In this document: positions 17,204 through 26,491 of the stretch, in pieces | How positions within the stretch are numbered: the stretch's first letter is position 1 | Layout: every line of letters begins with the position of its first letter | NCBI GenBank assembly: GCA_949289045.1 | Contig: CASEMN010000001.1 | Span: forward strand, 62,001-126,000 | Origin: an uncultured Oscillospiraceae bacterium | GTDB taxonomy: Bacteria > Bacillota > Clostridia > Oscillospirales > Acutalibacteraceae | DNA: 64,000 nucleotides | Direction of reading: 5' to 3' | The notes under the pieces: generated by a model | Database searches by the model: none | The model's input: only the letters and a program-made list of their open reading frames with translations | What the model was told of the DNA's origin: nothing | Position numbers and translations under genes: made by a program

Positions 17204-17219
17204 AAATATGTGATAGAAT
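17191..17219 (+). promoter_or_regulatory. Candidate thrC promoter
   Basis: TTTACA, 17-base spacer, TAGAAT. It overlaps the last codons of the dipeptidase gene and lies 34 bases before thrC. Confidence 0.55.
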
Positions 17220-17252
17220 AACAAGGTATACTTGGAATAAGGAGAATCAAAA

Positions 17253-18746
17253 ATGGAATACACAAGTACGAGAAATAAAAATATCCGTGTGAGCGCTGCT
17301 CAGGCAATAGCTCAGGGAATTTCCGAGGACGGAGGACTTTTTGTACCCGTTTCAATTCCCTCTGTTTCCATGGATGAGATTATTGAGCTTTCACACGCAG
17401 ACTATATTACAAGGGCAAAGAAGATTCTCTCTCTTTACCTCACCGACTTTACAGATGAAGAGCTTAATTACTGCGTAAACGGTGCTTATGAGCAGAGCAA
17501 ATTCAGCTCACCTAAAATAGCTCCCCTTGTTGAAGTTGAGCCCAACACCCATGTTCTCGAGCTGTGGAGAGGTCCAACATGTGCATTTAAGGATATGGCT
17601 CTTCAGATTCTGCCCTATCTTCTCACTGTAGCCGCTTCCAAAACAGCTGGCGGCAAGGAGATTGTAATTCTTGTTGCAACTTCCGGTGATACAGGCAAAG
17701 CTGCTCTTGAAGGCTTCAAAGATGTAAAGAACACTAAGGTTCTTGTTTTCTATCCTGAAGACGGCGTAAGCCCCATGCAGAAGCTTCAGATGATGACTCA
17801 GGAGGGTGAAAACGTAGGCGTTTGTGCAATTAAAGGAAACTTTGACGATGCACAGAGCGGCGTTAAAAAGATTTTCACTGATCCCGCTGTAAGAGAAAAG
17901 CTTGCTGCTCATAATATGATGTTCTCTTCTGCAAACTCAATTAACTGGGGCAGACTTGTTCCTCAGGTCGTTTATTACTTCTCAGCTTACTGCGATATGA
18001 TAAACGACGGCAGCATTGAGCCCGGCAAGGCGATAAATGTAGTTGTTCCCACAGGAAACTTCGGCAACATCCTTGCAGCATATTACGCAAAGAAAATGGG
18101 ACTTCCCATCAGAAAGCTTATCTGCGCTTCAAATGCAAATAACGTTCTTACAGATTTCCTTACAAGCGGAACCTATGACAGAAACCGTGATTTCTATATG
18201 ACCGCTTCTCCTTCAATGGATATCCTTATTTCAAGCAACCTCGAGCGTCTTCTCTTTGATCTTACTGGATTTAATGACGAGCTTGTAAGAGGCTGGATGA
18301 ATGCTCTTTCATCTGATGGAAAGTACACGGTTACAGATGATGTCTTTGCAAAGATCAAGGATCTTTTCGTAGCAGGTTACTGCGATGATAACGCTACAAA
18401 GGCTACAATCAAAAAGGTATTTGAGTCTGACGAATATCTCTGCGACACTCATACAGCAGTTGCAGTAAACGTTTATAACGCTTATAAAGAGAGAACAGCA
18501 GATGCTACAGATACTGTTATTGCTTCAACAGCTAACCCCTATAAGTTCTCAGCTGATGTTCTTGAAGCTGTAACAGGCGAGCGTTCTTCTGGCAGTGAGT
18601 TCAGCGTAGTATCCGAGCTTTCAGTTGCTACAAATGAGCCTGTTCCGCCTCAGCTTGCTAATTTGAGCGAAAAGGCTGTACGTTTTGACGGAGTATGTGA
18701 AAAGTCTCAGATGGTAGACGAAGTATATAAAATGCTCGGCATCTGA
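17253..18746 (+). CDS. thrC: Threonine synthase
   Basis: PLP enzyme of 497 aa converting O-phosphohomoserine to threonine. The N-terminus (YTSTRNKNIRVSAAQAIAQG) and EDGGLFVP are typical. The PLP lysine is in GPTCAFKDMALQ. Other family motifs are VATSGDTGKAALEGF and VPTGNFGNILAAYYAK. This is the long, fungal/E. coli-like form. C/T-ending preferred codons suggest good expression. RBS AAGGAGAA. It is followed by a terminator and seems monocistronic. Confidence 0.95.
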   Translation: MEYTSTRNKNIRVSAAQAIAQGISEDGGLFVPVSIPSVSMDEIIELSHADYITRAKKILSLYLTDFTDEELNYCVNGAYEQSKFSSPKIAPLVEVEPNTHVLELWRGPTCAFKDMALQILPYLLTVAASKTAGGKEIVILVATSGDTGKAALEGFKDVKNTKVLVFYPEDGVSPMQKLQMMTQEGENVGVCAIKGNFDDAQSGVKKIFTDPAVREKLAAHNMMFSSANSINWGRLVPQVVYYFSAYCDMINDGSIEPGKAINVVVPTGNFGNILAAYYAKKMGLPIRKLICASNANNVLTDFLTSGTYDRNRDFYMTASPSMDILISSNLERLLFDLTGFNDELVRGWMNALSSDGKYTVTDDVFAKIKDLFVAGYCDDNATKATIKKVFESDEYLCDTHTAVAVNVYNAYKERTADATDTVIASTANPYKFSADVLEAVTGERSSGSEFSVVSELSVATNEPVPPQLANLSEKAVRFDGVCEKSQMVDEVYKMLGI

Positions 18747-18790
18747 TTTTATTAAACTTCTGATAATATCTGGGTAGCCTTATAAATGAG

Positions 18791-18828
18791 CAGCCGCCTG
18801 CTTCTCAACGGAGTGGGCGGCTTTTTAA
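18791..18828 (+). terminator. Terminator after thrC
   Basis: AGCCGCC / GGCGGCT stem, 18-base loop, TTTTT tail. Confidence 0.78.
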
Positions 18829-18843
18829 AAGGGGAGGTGAGTT

Positions 18844-19536
18844 ATGTCTCTTTTTGCAATTGCCGATACCCATTTGTCCCTTGGAACGGACAAGCCTATG
18901 GATATCTTCAAAGGCTGGAGCGGATATGTAGATAAGCTCAAGGAAAACTGGGAAAGGGCTGTCACTGATTCCGATACCGTTGTAATAGCCGGGGATATTT
19001 CATGGGGAATGAGCCTTGAAGGAGCTTTGGAAGATTTCAGGTTTATTGATTCGCTTCCAGGGCAGAAGATAATACTCAAAGGTAACCATGATTACTGGTG
19101 GACAACAATGAAAAAAATGGACACCTTTCTTTCCCAGCATGATATAAAGACTATTCGTTTCCTTCACAATAATACGCTGACGGTTGGAAATATTGCAGTA
19201 TGCGGTTCAAGAGGATGGTTTTTTGACGCTGAGGAGTCGGCAGACAATAAAGTGCTTCTTCGTGAAGCGGGTAGACTGAGAACTTCCATTAACCTTGCGA
19301 AAGAAACGGGTCTGGAACCGGTGGTATTTCTCCATTATCCGCCCATTACACAAAATATGGTTTGCGAAGAGATATATAACGTCCTTCTCGAAACCGGTAT
19401 TAAACGGTGCTATTACGGTCATTTGCACGGCCCGTCAATGACAAGATCCATAAATTCAGTGCGGGACGGCATAGAATTTGCCCTGATTTCGTGCGATTTT
19501 CTCGCTTTTGCACCGAAACTAGTCCAAAATTTTTAA
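18844..19536 (+). CDS. Metallophosphoesterase (calcineurin-like)
   Basis: Protein of 230 aa with the complete metal-site series: IADTHLS (DxH), VIAGDISWGM (GD), LKGNHDYWW (GNHD), FLHYPP and YGHLHG (GHxH). The YmdB/YkuE-like groups differ in length; this one resembles the uncharacterised cytoplasmic 230-aa group common in Clostridia. Substrate unknown. RBS GGGGAGGTG. Confidence 0.9.
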   Translation: MSLFAIADTHLSLGTDKPMDIFKGWSGYVDKLKENWERAVTDSDTVVIAGDISWGMSLEGALEDFRFIDSLPGQKIILKGNHDYWWTTMKKMDTFLSQHDIKTIRFLHNNTLTVGNIAVCGSRGWFFDAEESADNKVLLREAGRLRTSINLAKETGLEPVVFLHYPPITQNMVCEEIYNVLLETGIKRCYYGHLHGPSMTRSINSVRDGIEFALISCDFLAFAPKLVQNF

Positions 19537-19630
19537 TAAACATAAAAATTTTTAAAAAACAAGTAGAAAAATTATACAATATCTGATATAATATCCCAGT
19601 CATATTGCATAGTAACAGGAGGAAAAGGCA

Positions 19631-21010
19631 ATGAGTTTAAAATCTTCAACTAAGGTTGAGACAAACGTCTATGAAATTGAGGTGTCTGTTGACGCCGCAA
19701 AATTCCAGGAAGCAGTTACAAAGGCATACAATAAGCAGAAAAAGAACATTACAGTTCCCGGCTTCCGTAAGGGCAAGGCTCCCAAGAGCATTGTTGAGCG
19801 TATGTACGGTAAAGAAGTATTCTATGATGAGGCAATCGAGATCGTTTATCCCGAGGCTGTCGAGTCTGCAATAAAAGAGGCTGAGCTTGATTTCATCGGA
19901 ACAAGCGATGCAGAAGTTGTTTCCGTAGGCGACGAGGGACTTGAGCTTAAGCTTAAGGTAACTGTAAAGCCCGAAGTAGAGCTTGGCGAGTACAAGGGAC
20001 TCAAGGCTGTTAAGAAGTCAACTGCTGTCACAGATGATGATGTTAAGGCAGAGCTTGATCGCAGACTTGAGCAGAATTCAAGAATGATAACTGTTGAGGA
20101 CAGAGCTGTTCAGGATGGCGACCTTACAGTAATCGACTTTGAAGGCTTTGTTGACGGTGTTGCTTTTGAGGGCGGCAAAGGTGAAAACTACAACCTTGTA
20201 ATCGGTTCAAACCAGTTTATCCCCGGCTTCGAGTCACAGATCATTGGCCACAACACAGGCGATGAGTTCGATGTTAACGTAACATTCCCCGAGGATTATG
20301 CTGAAGAGCTTGCCGGCAAGGATGCAACATTCAAGATTAAGCTTCATGAGATTAAGTTCAAAGAGCTTCCCGCAGCAGATGATGATTTTGCTAAGGATAC
20401 AAGCGAGTTCGATACTCTGGACGAGCTTAAGGAAGATATCAAGAAAAAGCTTGCTGAGAGAAAAGAGCACGATGCAGATCATGACCTTGAGCATCAGCTT
20501 GTTGAGCAGGTTGCAAAGGGAATCAAAGCTGAAATCCCCGACATGATGATTGAAAATGCTATTGATGAGAACATCAAGAACATGGACTATCGTCTTCAGA
20601 TGCAGGGTCTTACAATGGATCAGTATCTTAAATACACAGGTATGGAAATCGGAGCTTTCCGTGACGGATTCCGTGAGCAGGCAGACCTTCAGGTAAGAAC
20701 AGACCTTGCTCTTGAGAAGATCGTTGAGGCTGAGGGCATTGCTCCCACTGCTGAGGATCTTGAGGCAGAGTATGCAAAGCTTGCTGAGACCTACAGCATG
20801 AAGGTTGAGGACGTAAAGAAGGCTGTTTCAGAAGAGAGCCTCAAGCGTGACCTTGCTTTCACAAAGGCAATCGACCTTATTAAAGAGACAGCTGTTGTTG
20901 AAGAGGAGAAGCCTGCAAAGAAGACAACAAGAAGAAAGGCTGCTCCCAAGAAGGCAAAAGAAGCTGCTGCTGAGGAAAAAGCAGAAGAAAAAGCTGAAGA
21001 TGCCGAATAA
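19631..21010 (+). CDS. tig: Trigger factor, ribosome-bound chaperone and prolyl isomerase
   Basis: Protein of 459 aa. The N-terminal ribosome-binding domain has the docking motif VPGFRKGKAPKSIVERMYG. The FKBP-type isomerase domain spans about 150-245 (VIDFEGFVDGVAFEGGKGEN, LVIGSNQFIPGFE), followed by the helical C-terminal chaperone domain. The last 35 residues are a low-complexity Lys/Ala/Glu tail beyond the usual end, found in some Clostridia. tig-clpP-clpX is the classical order. RBS AGGAGGAAAAGG. Confidence 0.96.
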   Translation: MSLKSSTKVETNVYEIEVSVDAAKFQEAVTKAYNKQKKNITVPGFRKGKAPKSIVERMYGKEVFYDEAIEIVYPEAVESAIKEAELDFIGTSDAEVVSVGDEGLELKLKVTVKPEVELGEYKGLKAVKKSTAVTDDDVKAELDRRLEQNSRMITVEDRAVQDGDLTVIDFEGFVDGVAFEGGKGENYNLVIGSNQFIPGFESQIIGHNTGDEFDVNVTFPEDYAEELAGKDATFKIKLHEIKFKELPAADDDFAKDTSEFDTLDELKEDIKKKLAERKEHDADHDLEHQLVEQVAKGIKAEIPDMMIENAIDENIKNMDYRLQMQGLTMDQYLKYTGMEIGAFRDGFREQADLQVRTDLALEKIVEAEGIAPTAEDLEAEYAKLAETYSMKVEDVKKAVSEESLKRDLAFTKAIDLIKETAVVEEEKPAKKTTRRKAAPKKAKEAAAEEKAEEKAEDAE

Positions 21011-21067
21011 ATTTTAAATCGGTGTTATAAAATATTTACAAGTTGTTCAATAATAAAGCATATACTT

Positions 21068-21096
21068 TTCGGTACGGCTTCTTTTGCCGTACCGAA
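21068..21096 (+). other. Hairpin between tig and clpP
   Basis: A perfect 11-bp inverted repeat, TTCGGTACGGC / GCCGTACCGAA, lies 35 bases before clpP. It lacks a T tract in either direction, so it may stabilise or process the tig transcript rather than terminate it. Confidence 0.55.
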
Positions 21097-21130
21097 AAAT
21101 AATGTTTAAGAAAATTGGAGGTGCATTGGT

Positions 21131-21712
21131 ATGGCATTGGTACCATATGTAATCGAACAGACAAACAGAGGAGAACGTTCATACGATATTTTTTCACGTT
21201 TGCTCAACGACAGAATCATTGTTTTGTCAGACGAGGTTAACGATGCTACCGCAAGCCTTGTTGTAGCACAGCTTCTCTATCTTGAGGGACAGGACGCCGA
21301 AAAGGACATCAGCCTTTATATAAACAGCCCTGGCGGATCTGTAACTGCTGGAATGGCAATCTATGACACAATGCAGTACATTAAGTGTGATGTTTCAACA
21401 ATCTGTATCGGTCTTGCTGCAAGCATGGGAGCATTTTTGCTTTCTTCCGGTGCAAAAGGAAAGAGATTTGCTCTTCCTCACAGCGAGATAATGATTCACC
21501 AGCCCTCAGGCGGTGCTCAGGGTCAGGCTACGGATATTAAAATTGTTGCGGACCACATCTTGAGAACAAAGCAGACACTTAATAAAATTCTTGCTGAAAA
21601 CACTGGAAAATCCATTGAAGAAATTGCAAGAGATACCGAACGAGACAACTTTATGACAGCAGCTGAAGCTCTGGAATACGGCCTTGTTGATAAAGTAATC
21701 GACAAGAGATAA
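21131..21712 (+). CDS. clpP: ATP-dependent Clp protease proteolytic subunit
   Basis: Serine protease of 193 aa that forms the ClpXP/ClpCP degradation chamber. The catalytic triad is visible: Ser in [14 protein letters not shown], His in [12 protein letters not shown] and Asp in RDTERDNFM. Other motifs are [14 protein letters not shown] and the processing-type N-terminus [20 protein letters not shown]. Length matches the family. It is followed 27 bases later by clpX. Confidence 0.97.
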   Translation: MALVPYVIEQTNRGERSYDIFSRLLNDRIIVLSDEVNDATASLVVAQLLYLEGQDAEKDISLYINSPGGSVTAGMAIYDTMQYIKCDVSTICIGLAASMGAFLLSSGAKGKRFALPHSEIMIHQPSGGAQGQATDIKIVADHILRTKQTLNKILAENTGKSIEEIARDTERDNFMTAAEALEYGLVDKVIDKR

Positions 21713-21739
21713 CTTTTGTAAGTTTTTGGAGGTAATCTG

Positions 21740-23062
21740 ATGCCGAGAGACATGGATAACGGCAATAAAACAATCCGCTGTTCTTTCTGCAATAGAACTC
21801 AGGATGAGGTAGATAAGCTTGTTGCCGGTCCGGGAGTTTTTATTTGTGATGAGTGTATAGAACTGTGCAAAGGAGTAATTGACGCTGGCGAAGATGATCC
21901 TTTGCAGCGCCGCAGAGGAAAAGTTAAAAACGAAGAAATTGTTCTGCCCAAACCGAGTCAAATAAAAGAAAAGCTTGACGAGTATGTTATAGGTCAGGAC
22001 GAAGCGAAAATAGCGCTCAGTGTTGCTGTTTATAACCATTATAAGCGTATTTTCCTTTCCGAGAAAAGCGATGTGGATATACAGAAGAGCAATATTCTTT
22101 TGCTTGGACCCACTGGTGTTGGTAAGACAATGTTGGCTCAGACACTTGCCCAAACTCTGAATGTTCCTTTTGCAATAGCTGATGCTACAACTCTTACAGA
22201 AGCGGGATATGTCGGCGAGGATGTTGAAAACATTCTTTTAAAGCTTATTCAGGCCGCCGATTTTGATATTGAAAGAGCAGAAAAAGGTATAATCTATGTC
22301 GATGAAATCGATAAGATTGCCAGACGCTCCGAAAACCGTTCGATTACAAGAGACGTAAGCGGCGAAGGAGTACAGCAGGCTCTTTTGAAAATCCTTGAGG
22401 GTACAGTTTCAAATGTACCTCCTCAGGGAGGAAGAAAGCACCCGCAGCAGGAGTTTATCCAGATTGATACCACAAACATCCTCTTCATATGCGGCGGAGC
22501 CTTTGATGGCATAGAGAAGATCGTAGAGAAGAGAATGAGCAGCTCTGCTATGGGCTTCGGTGCAAAAATCAGCAGTAAGCAGGAGCTTGATAAGGATAAT
22601 ATTATGAGTAAGGTCATACATCAGGATCTTGTAAAATTCGGTATTATCCCTGAGCTTGTAGGCAGAATACCTGTTATTGCATCTCTTAAAAATCTTGACC
22701 GTGATGCGCTGATACGAATTTTAAGCGAGCCTAAGAATGCGATTCTCAGGCAGTACCAGTCGCTGTTCAATATGGATGATGTCGAGCTCGTTTTTGACGA
22801 TAAGGCTTTAGTTGCCGTTGCGGACAAAACTCTTGAGAACGAGACCGGTGCAAGGGGACTCAGATCTATTATGGAAAAAATCCTCCTGCCGGTTATGTAT
22901 TCTGTTCCGTCAGACGGTACAATAAAGAAGGTAATAATTACTGAAGATTGCGTTAAGGGAACTGGTGACCCGATAATTGAGCGTGATCCCTCAAAAAAGT
23001 CTGTTGAATTAAAGATGAGCAATAAATCTTCAAAAAACGGCAGAAAAGGCAAAGTTGTGTAA
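21740..23062 (+). CDS. clpX: Clp protease ATPase subunit ClpX
   Basis: Unfoldase of 440 aa feeding ClpP. The N-terminal C4 zinc finger is [10 protein letters not shown] with [10 protein letters not shown]. Walker A is [10 protein letters not shown], Walker [10 protein letters not shown], pore loops GYVGED and the RKH loop GGRKHP. The ClpP-docking loop carries the [IL]-G-F type motif in AMGFGA. The C-terminus is basic (NGRKGKVV). RBS TTGGAGG. Transcription ends at the following long hairpin. Confidence 0.97.
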   Translation: MPRDMDNGNKTIRCSFCNRTQDEVDKLVAGPGVFICDECIELCKGVIDAGEDDPLQRRRGKVKNEEIVLPKPSQIKEKLDEYVIGQDEAKIALSVAVYNHYKRIFLSEKSDVDIQKSNILLLGPTGVGKTMLAQTLAQTLNVPFAIADATTLTEAGYVGEDVENILLKLIQAADFDIERAEKGIIYVDEIDKIARRSENRSITRDVSGEGVQQALLKILEGTVSNVPPQGGRKHPQQEFIQIDTTNILFICGGAFDGIEKIVEKRMSSSAMGFGAKISSKQELDKDNIMSKVIHQDLVKFGIIPELVGRIPVIASLKNLDRDALIRILSEPKNAILRQYQSLFNMDDVELVFDDKALVAVADKTLENETGARGLRSIMEKILLPVMYSVPSDGTIKKVIITEDCVKGTGDPIIERDPSKKSVELKMSNKSSKNGRKGKVV

Positions 23063-23107
23063 CGTTATTGGCGTTTGATTTGGGAAATTTAGATTAAAAC
23101 AAAAAAT

Positions 23108-23153
23108 AATCCTTTCATAGTAAAAGTGAAACAGCTTTTATTATGAAAGGATT
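23108..23153. terminator. Bidirectional terminator between clpX and the fucosidase gene
   Basis: Stem of 19 pairs (one G-T): 23108-23126 pairs with 23135-23153, with an 8-base loop. The plus side is followed by TTTTGTTATT and the minus side by ATTTTTTGTTTT. It separates convergent genes. Confidence 0.88.
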
Positions 23154-23161
23154 TTGTTATT

Positions 23162-23287
23162 ATGATGTGTGTTGATATTTCAGATTTTACTTACACTAAA
23201 GAACAGAAACTATCCCTGTGCAAATATTATGGGTATTCAAGTTACTTTAATGTGATTTTAAAAGTAATGGGATATTCCGATTTGTAA
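23162..23287 (+). CDS. Possible 42-aa ORF antisense to the fucosidase 3' end
   Basis: The ORF starts ATGATG, reads MMCVDISDFTYTKEQ..., and ends ...VMGYSDL. GAAAGGA in the 3' arm of the terminator hairpin could act as an RBS. It overlaps the last 46 bases of the convergent fucosidase gene and has no recognised homologue. It is reported as a weak candidate only. Confidence 0.15.
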   Translation: MMCVDISDFTYTKEQKLSLCKYYGYSSYFNVILKVMGYSDL

Positions 23288-24714
23288 TTGGTTTCAATAT
23301 AAAGACCTTCTTCTGATCTATGCCATTTTGGACCTTGATTACTGCCCAAAACAGAAATTTTATCTATGATTCCGCTGAAATTTGCAACTCTTGATGCATC
23401 TTTTTGACCTAAAGATTTTATGCAGTATTTTCCATTATGGCTACATTTGAGAACAATAGCATAAACGCAGCCGTTTGCCACTGTAAATCTTATGTCTTCA
23501 CTGGTAAAGTTCTTCTTTATACCGTCAGAAAATTGCCCTTCGGTAATTTTTGTAGGCCCTTCACCGTATTTACGGAAAACGGAGGAATTAAAAATCGCTT
23601 CTCCGTTAATTTTCAGCCAGCTTCCTATTCCTTTAAGTACGGCAGCGTCTTCCTCTGATATTGTTCCGTCGGATTTTGGTCCTACGTTAAGCAGCAAATT
23701 TCCGTTTTTACTTACAATGTCAACTAAATCGCAGACTATATCAACGGGGTTTCTGAAGTCGTTGTTTTCTGTATAACACCAGGAATTAAGTGCAATAGCG
23801 GTGTCGGTCTGCCAGTAATATGGCTGAACGTCTGCAAACTGGCCTCGTTCAACATCCGGTACTGCAGTACCAAAGAGAAAAGCGTCGTGCTTGTAATTAA
23901 TTATAACTTCCGTACCCCATTCATATGCTCTGTTATAGTAATAAGCCGCAAGCTTTTTTATGTATGGCTTGAAGGCACTGTGCTGAATCCACCAGTCAAA
24001 ATAAACTATTTTGGGTTTGTATTCGTCAATAATTTCGCAGGTGCGTATTAGCCAATCCTGTAGATATTCCTCGCTGGGAACAGGTTCGCTGAATAAATCA
24101 TGATGATCTCTTTCCGGCATTGCTGGCCAGTAAAAATCGCCTCTTACAAGGGGCTCCTTTATATCGCTGTCAAACTCTTTGCCGTGGCCCATAAAGAACC
24201 AGTGCTCGGCTCTGTGAGAAGAAGCTCCGAGAATCAGGTCGTTATTTTTGCAGGCAGCTTCAAGTTCTCCGAGGACATCTCTTTTCGGTCCCATTTCATA
24301 TGCGTTCCAGTGAGAAATCTTGCTTTTGTACATCTGAAATCCGTCGTGATGCTCAGCGACAGGAACTACATATTTAGCGCCGGCCTCTTTAAAAAGATCT
24401 GCCCATTTTTGAGCATCGAATTTTTCGGCTTTAAACATTGGAATAAAATCTTTGTATCCGAAATCCTTTTGTTGACCGTAGGTTTTAATGTGGTGTTCAA
24501 ATTCTCGGCTACCTTTGCAGTACATGGAACGTGAATACCATTCGTTTCCAAAAGCCGGAACGCTGTAAATACCCCAATGAATAAAAATTCCGAATTTAGC
24601 TTTTTTATACCATGTAGGTACAGTGTAATTTGACAGTGACTCCCAGGTATCTTTGTATGGGCCTTGTGCAATTACTTCGTCTATTTTTTTCAAATCGTTA
24701 CTCATATTACACAT
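23242..24714 (-). CDS. Alpha-L-fucosidase, glycoside hydrolase family 29
   Basis: Protein of 490 aa without a signal peptide, so probably cytoplasmic. GH29 signatures: WYKKAKFGIFIHWGIYSVPA, FGNEWYSRSMY, EHHDGFQMY and, for the catalytic nucleophile, KIVYFDWWIQ. The later NGNLLLNVGPKSDGTI motif is also diagnostic. The C-terminal 110 residues form a small beta domain. The first ATG (24714) has GAGGTG 5 bases upstream; a second Met three codons later is possible. A standalone gene that would release fucose from host or dietary glycans. Confidence 0.92.
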   Translation of the reverse strand: MCNMSNDLKKIDEVIAQGPYKDTWESLSNYTVPTWYKKAKFGIFIHWGIYSVPAFGNEWYSRSMYCKGSREFEHHIKTYGQQKDFGYKDFIPMFKAEKFDAQKWADLFKEAGAKYVVPVAEHHDGFQMYKSKISHWNAYEMGPKRDVLGELEAACKNNDLILGASSHRAEHWFFMGHGKEFDSDIKEPLVRGDFYWPAMPERDHHDLFSEPVPSEEYLQDWLIRTCEIIDEYKPKIVYFDWWIQHSAFKPYIKKLAAYYYNRAYEWGTEVIINYKHDAFLFGTAVPDVERGQFADVQPYYWQTDTAIALNSWCYTENNDFRNPVDIVCDLVDIVSKNGNLLLNVGPKSDGTISEEDAAVLKGIGSWLKINGEAIFNSSVFRKYGEGPTKITEGQFSDGIKKNFTSEDIRFTVANGCVYAIVLKCSHNGKYCIKSLGQKDASRVANFSGIIDKISVLGSNQGPKWHRSEEGLYIETNYKSEYPITFKITLK

Positions 24715-24888
24715 ATTTTCACCTCAGAAGATATGGAATTTTGAAATTTATTATATATTATCATACAATCTCAACCAAGACAACTCCCGAAAATAATCTG
24801 TAAAAATTCAGAATTCCTTTTTTCTCCGATACTGTATAAGAGCTTTTAGAAAGATAGTGTTTAAAATTAAAATAATTGCTCTTTTCTC

Positions 24889-24917
24889 TTGATTTTTTTA
24901 ACTTCTCATTATATAAT
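24889..24917 (+). promoter_or_regulatory. tRNA-Pro promoter
   Basis: TTGATT, 17-base spacer, TATAAT; the tRNA begins 15 bases later. Confidence 0.75.
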
Positions 24918-24931
24918 ATTATAGCTGTCAT

Positions 24932-25008
24932 CGGGGTGTGGCGAAGTTTGGTATCGCGCTTGGTTCGGGACCAAGAGGCCATGGGTTCAAGTCCCGTCAC
25001 TCCGACCA
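24932..25008 (+). tRNA. tRNA-Pro (anticodon CGG)
   Basis: Acceptor CGGGGTG/CACTCCG, anticodon loop TTCGGGA, T-arm GGTTCAAGTCC and encoded CCA. Confidence 0.96.
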
Positions 25009-25012
25009 CCAG

Positions 25013-25062
25013 AAAACCTTGTAAAATCGTACTTTGTGCGGTTTGCAAGGTTTTTTATTTTT
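25013..25062 (+). terminator. Terminator after tRNA-Pro
   Basis: AAAACCTTG / CAAGGTTTT stem around a 22-base loop that extends the pairing, with a TTTTTTATTTTTT tail. Confidence 0.85.
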
Positions 25063-25115
25063 TCAGAAAACTAAAATTTTTGAGATTTTCCTAATATATG
25101 GCTCTGAAAATATAA

Positions 25116-25149
25116 AAAGCACGGATGAACTAATGAACATCTGTGCTTT
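25116..25149 (-). terminator. Terminator of the lipoprotein gene
   Basis: AAAGCACGGATG / CATCTGTGCTTT stem with a ten-base loop; read on the minus strand it ends in TTTTTATATTTT. Confidence 0.78.
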
Positions 25150-25191
25150 GTTTATAGTTGCGTAATATATTTGGTATTTTTATTTTTTGGA

Positions 25192-26265
25192 TTATTGCTT
25201 AACCGGATTTAATGTAACATCCCTGTTTGAAGAGATTGTTTTTTTGAGGGTATTCCACGAATCGACAGTATAGCTTGATGACAAATTAATGTCTACAGAT
25301 GATTTGCTTTCCGGGCAGGAAAAAGTTACTGCTGGAACAAATACATAAGTATCATTACGTGCTTCTTTTTCCAGTGATACGTTCCAGATAGCTTCGTTTC
25401 TTGTGCAGTTGGCTTCAATGGTAGCGTTAGGCAAAGGCTTTGAGTAATTAAATTCAGCTTTCAAAACTTCCTTATCTGTCTCGTACAAAGTATCGAAAAT
25501 AGAAACATGATAATTTTCATTATCATCTGTGGTTTGAGGACCATAAGCATCCAGTAGAACACTTGAAGAGATGGCTTTAATTGTTGTATTTTGAGAAACT
25601 CCTCGATATTTAGATTCGTAATCTGAATTACTTGAAGCCAAAACAGATCCCGAGTTGCCCGTTACGGTTGTTTTAACGGTATAATAATCCTTTTCAAAAT
25701 GATTTTGCGCTGTGAAAAATTCGTATTTTGCTGTTAATGTTCCTTCTGGATAGCTTGCGCTTGATATAATGAGATTGCCGAGAGCTATATCAGAGATGTC
25801 TGCGAGATAATATTTGCCTGTGCTTTGAATGGCACCGACTTCATCGAGAGCTTTTTTTATTAGTCTTTCCTGTTCGGAGGAGCTGATATTATTATGGGCA
25901 TTAATGATATAAGTTCCGCTTAGGTTATTTCCATAGTAATAATAAATTGCCGCTATATCTGTTTCTGACCAGCCAGCCTGAACTTGCATGTTAAGATTTT
26001 TGCCTAATGAGTTGCTAATGGCTGCATCGTTATAAACTAAAAGAATTCCACCTTTATTAAGAAATGCTTTAAAAGAATCAGTATCGTTTTGTACGTTCAA
26101 TTCAGAGGAATTGATACATAATACTTCTTCAGATGAAAATTTGTCAATGTTTATATTTGCAGGGGAATCGCTCTCGGTTTTGGTATCGTTATTGCATGAT
26201 GCAGTTATGAGGATGATTACTGAAATCATCAATAACGATAAAATAGTATGTAAACTTTTTTTCAT
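25192..26265 (-). CDS. Lipoprotein of unknown function
   Basis: Protein of 357 aa with a lipoprotein signal: MKKSLHTILSLL, hydrophobic core, and lipobox ITASC with the modified Cys at about residue 24. The rest is Ser/Thr/Asn rich with no recognised domain. Residues about 30-150 may hold a Rossmann-like segment (VLCINSSELNV, KGGILLVYNDAA), and the remainder seems beta-rich. GGGAGTGAG precedes the ATG. It is a single gene between its terminator and the divergent hydrolase. Probably anchored on the outer face of the membrane. Confidence 0.75.
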   Translation of the reverse strand: MKKSLHTILSLLMISVIILITASCNNDTKTESDSPANINIDKFSSEEVLCINSSELNVQNDTDSFKAFLNKGGILLVYNDAAISNSLGKNLNMQVQAGWSETDIAAIYYYYGNNLSGTYIINAHNNISSSEQERLIKKALDEVGAIQSTGKYYLADISDIALGNLIISSASYPEGTLTAKYEFFTAQNHFEKDYYTVKTTVTGNSGSVLASSNSDYESKYRGVSQNTTIKAISSSVLLDAYGPQTTDDNENYHVSIFDTLYETDKEVLKAEFNYSKPLPNATIEANCTRNEAIWNVSLEKEARNDTYVFVPAVTFSCPESKSSVDINLSSSYTVDSWNTLKKTISSNRDVTLNPVKQ

Positions 26266-26435
26266 TGTATCTCACTCCCTGAACAAAATAAGTTTATAGA
26301 ATACTATACAGAAAATCAGAATATATAAAATTATTAGAATATCTTGATTACATATAATCATAAAATTTATTTTTTGTCAATATTATGTATTATGTTTATA
26401 CATTTTGTGTATTTTTACATTTTCACCTATTTTTA

Positions 26436-26464
26436 TAGACTATGTTTTGCTTTTATGGTAAAAT
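26436..26464 (+). promoter_or_regulatory. Candidate promoter of the hydrolase gene
   Basis: TAGACT, 17-base spacer, TAAAAT, 27 bases before the start codon. Confidence 0.5.
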
Positions 26465-26491
26465 ATACCCATTAAACTTTGAGGTGAAAAT

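Noticed and set aside
24761..25048. 95-aa minus-strand ORF across tRNA-Pro
   Set aside because: Antisense to a tRNA; the fragment VGVTGLEPMASWS is a known artefact type.
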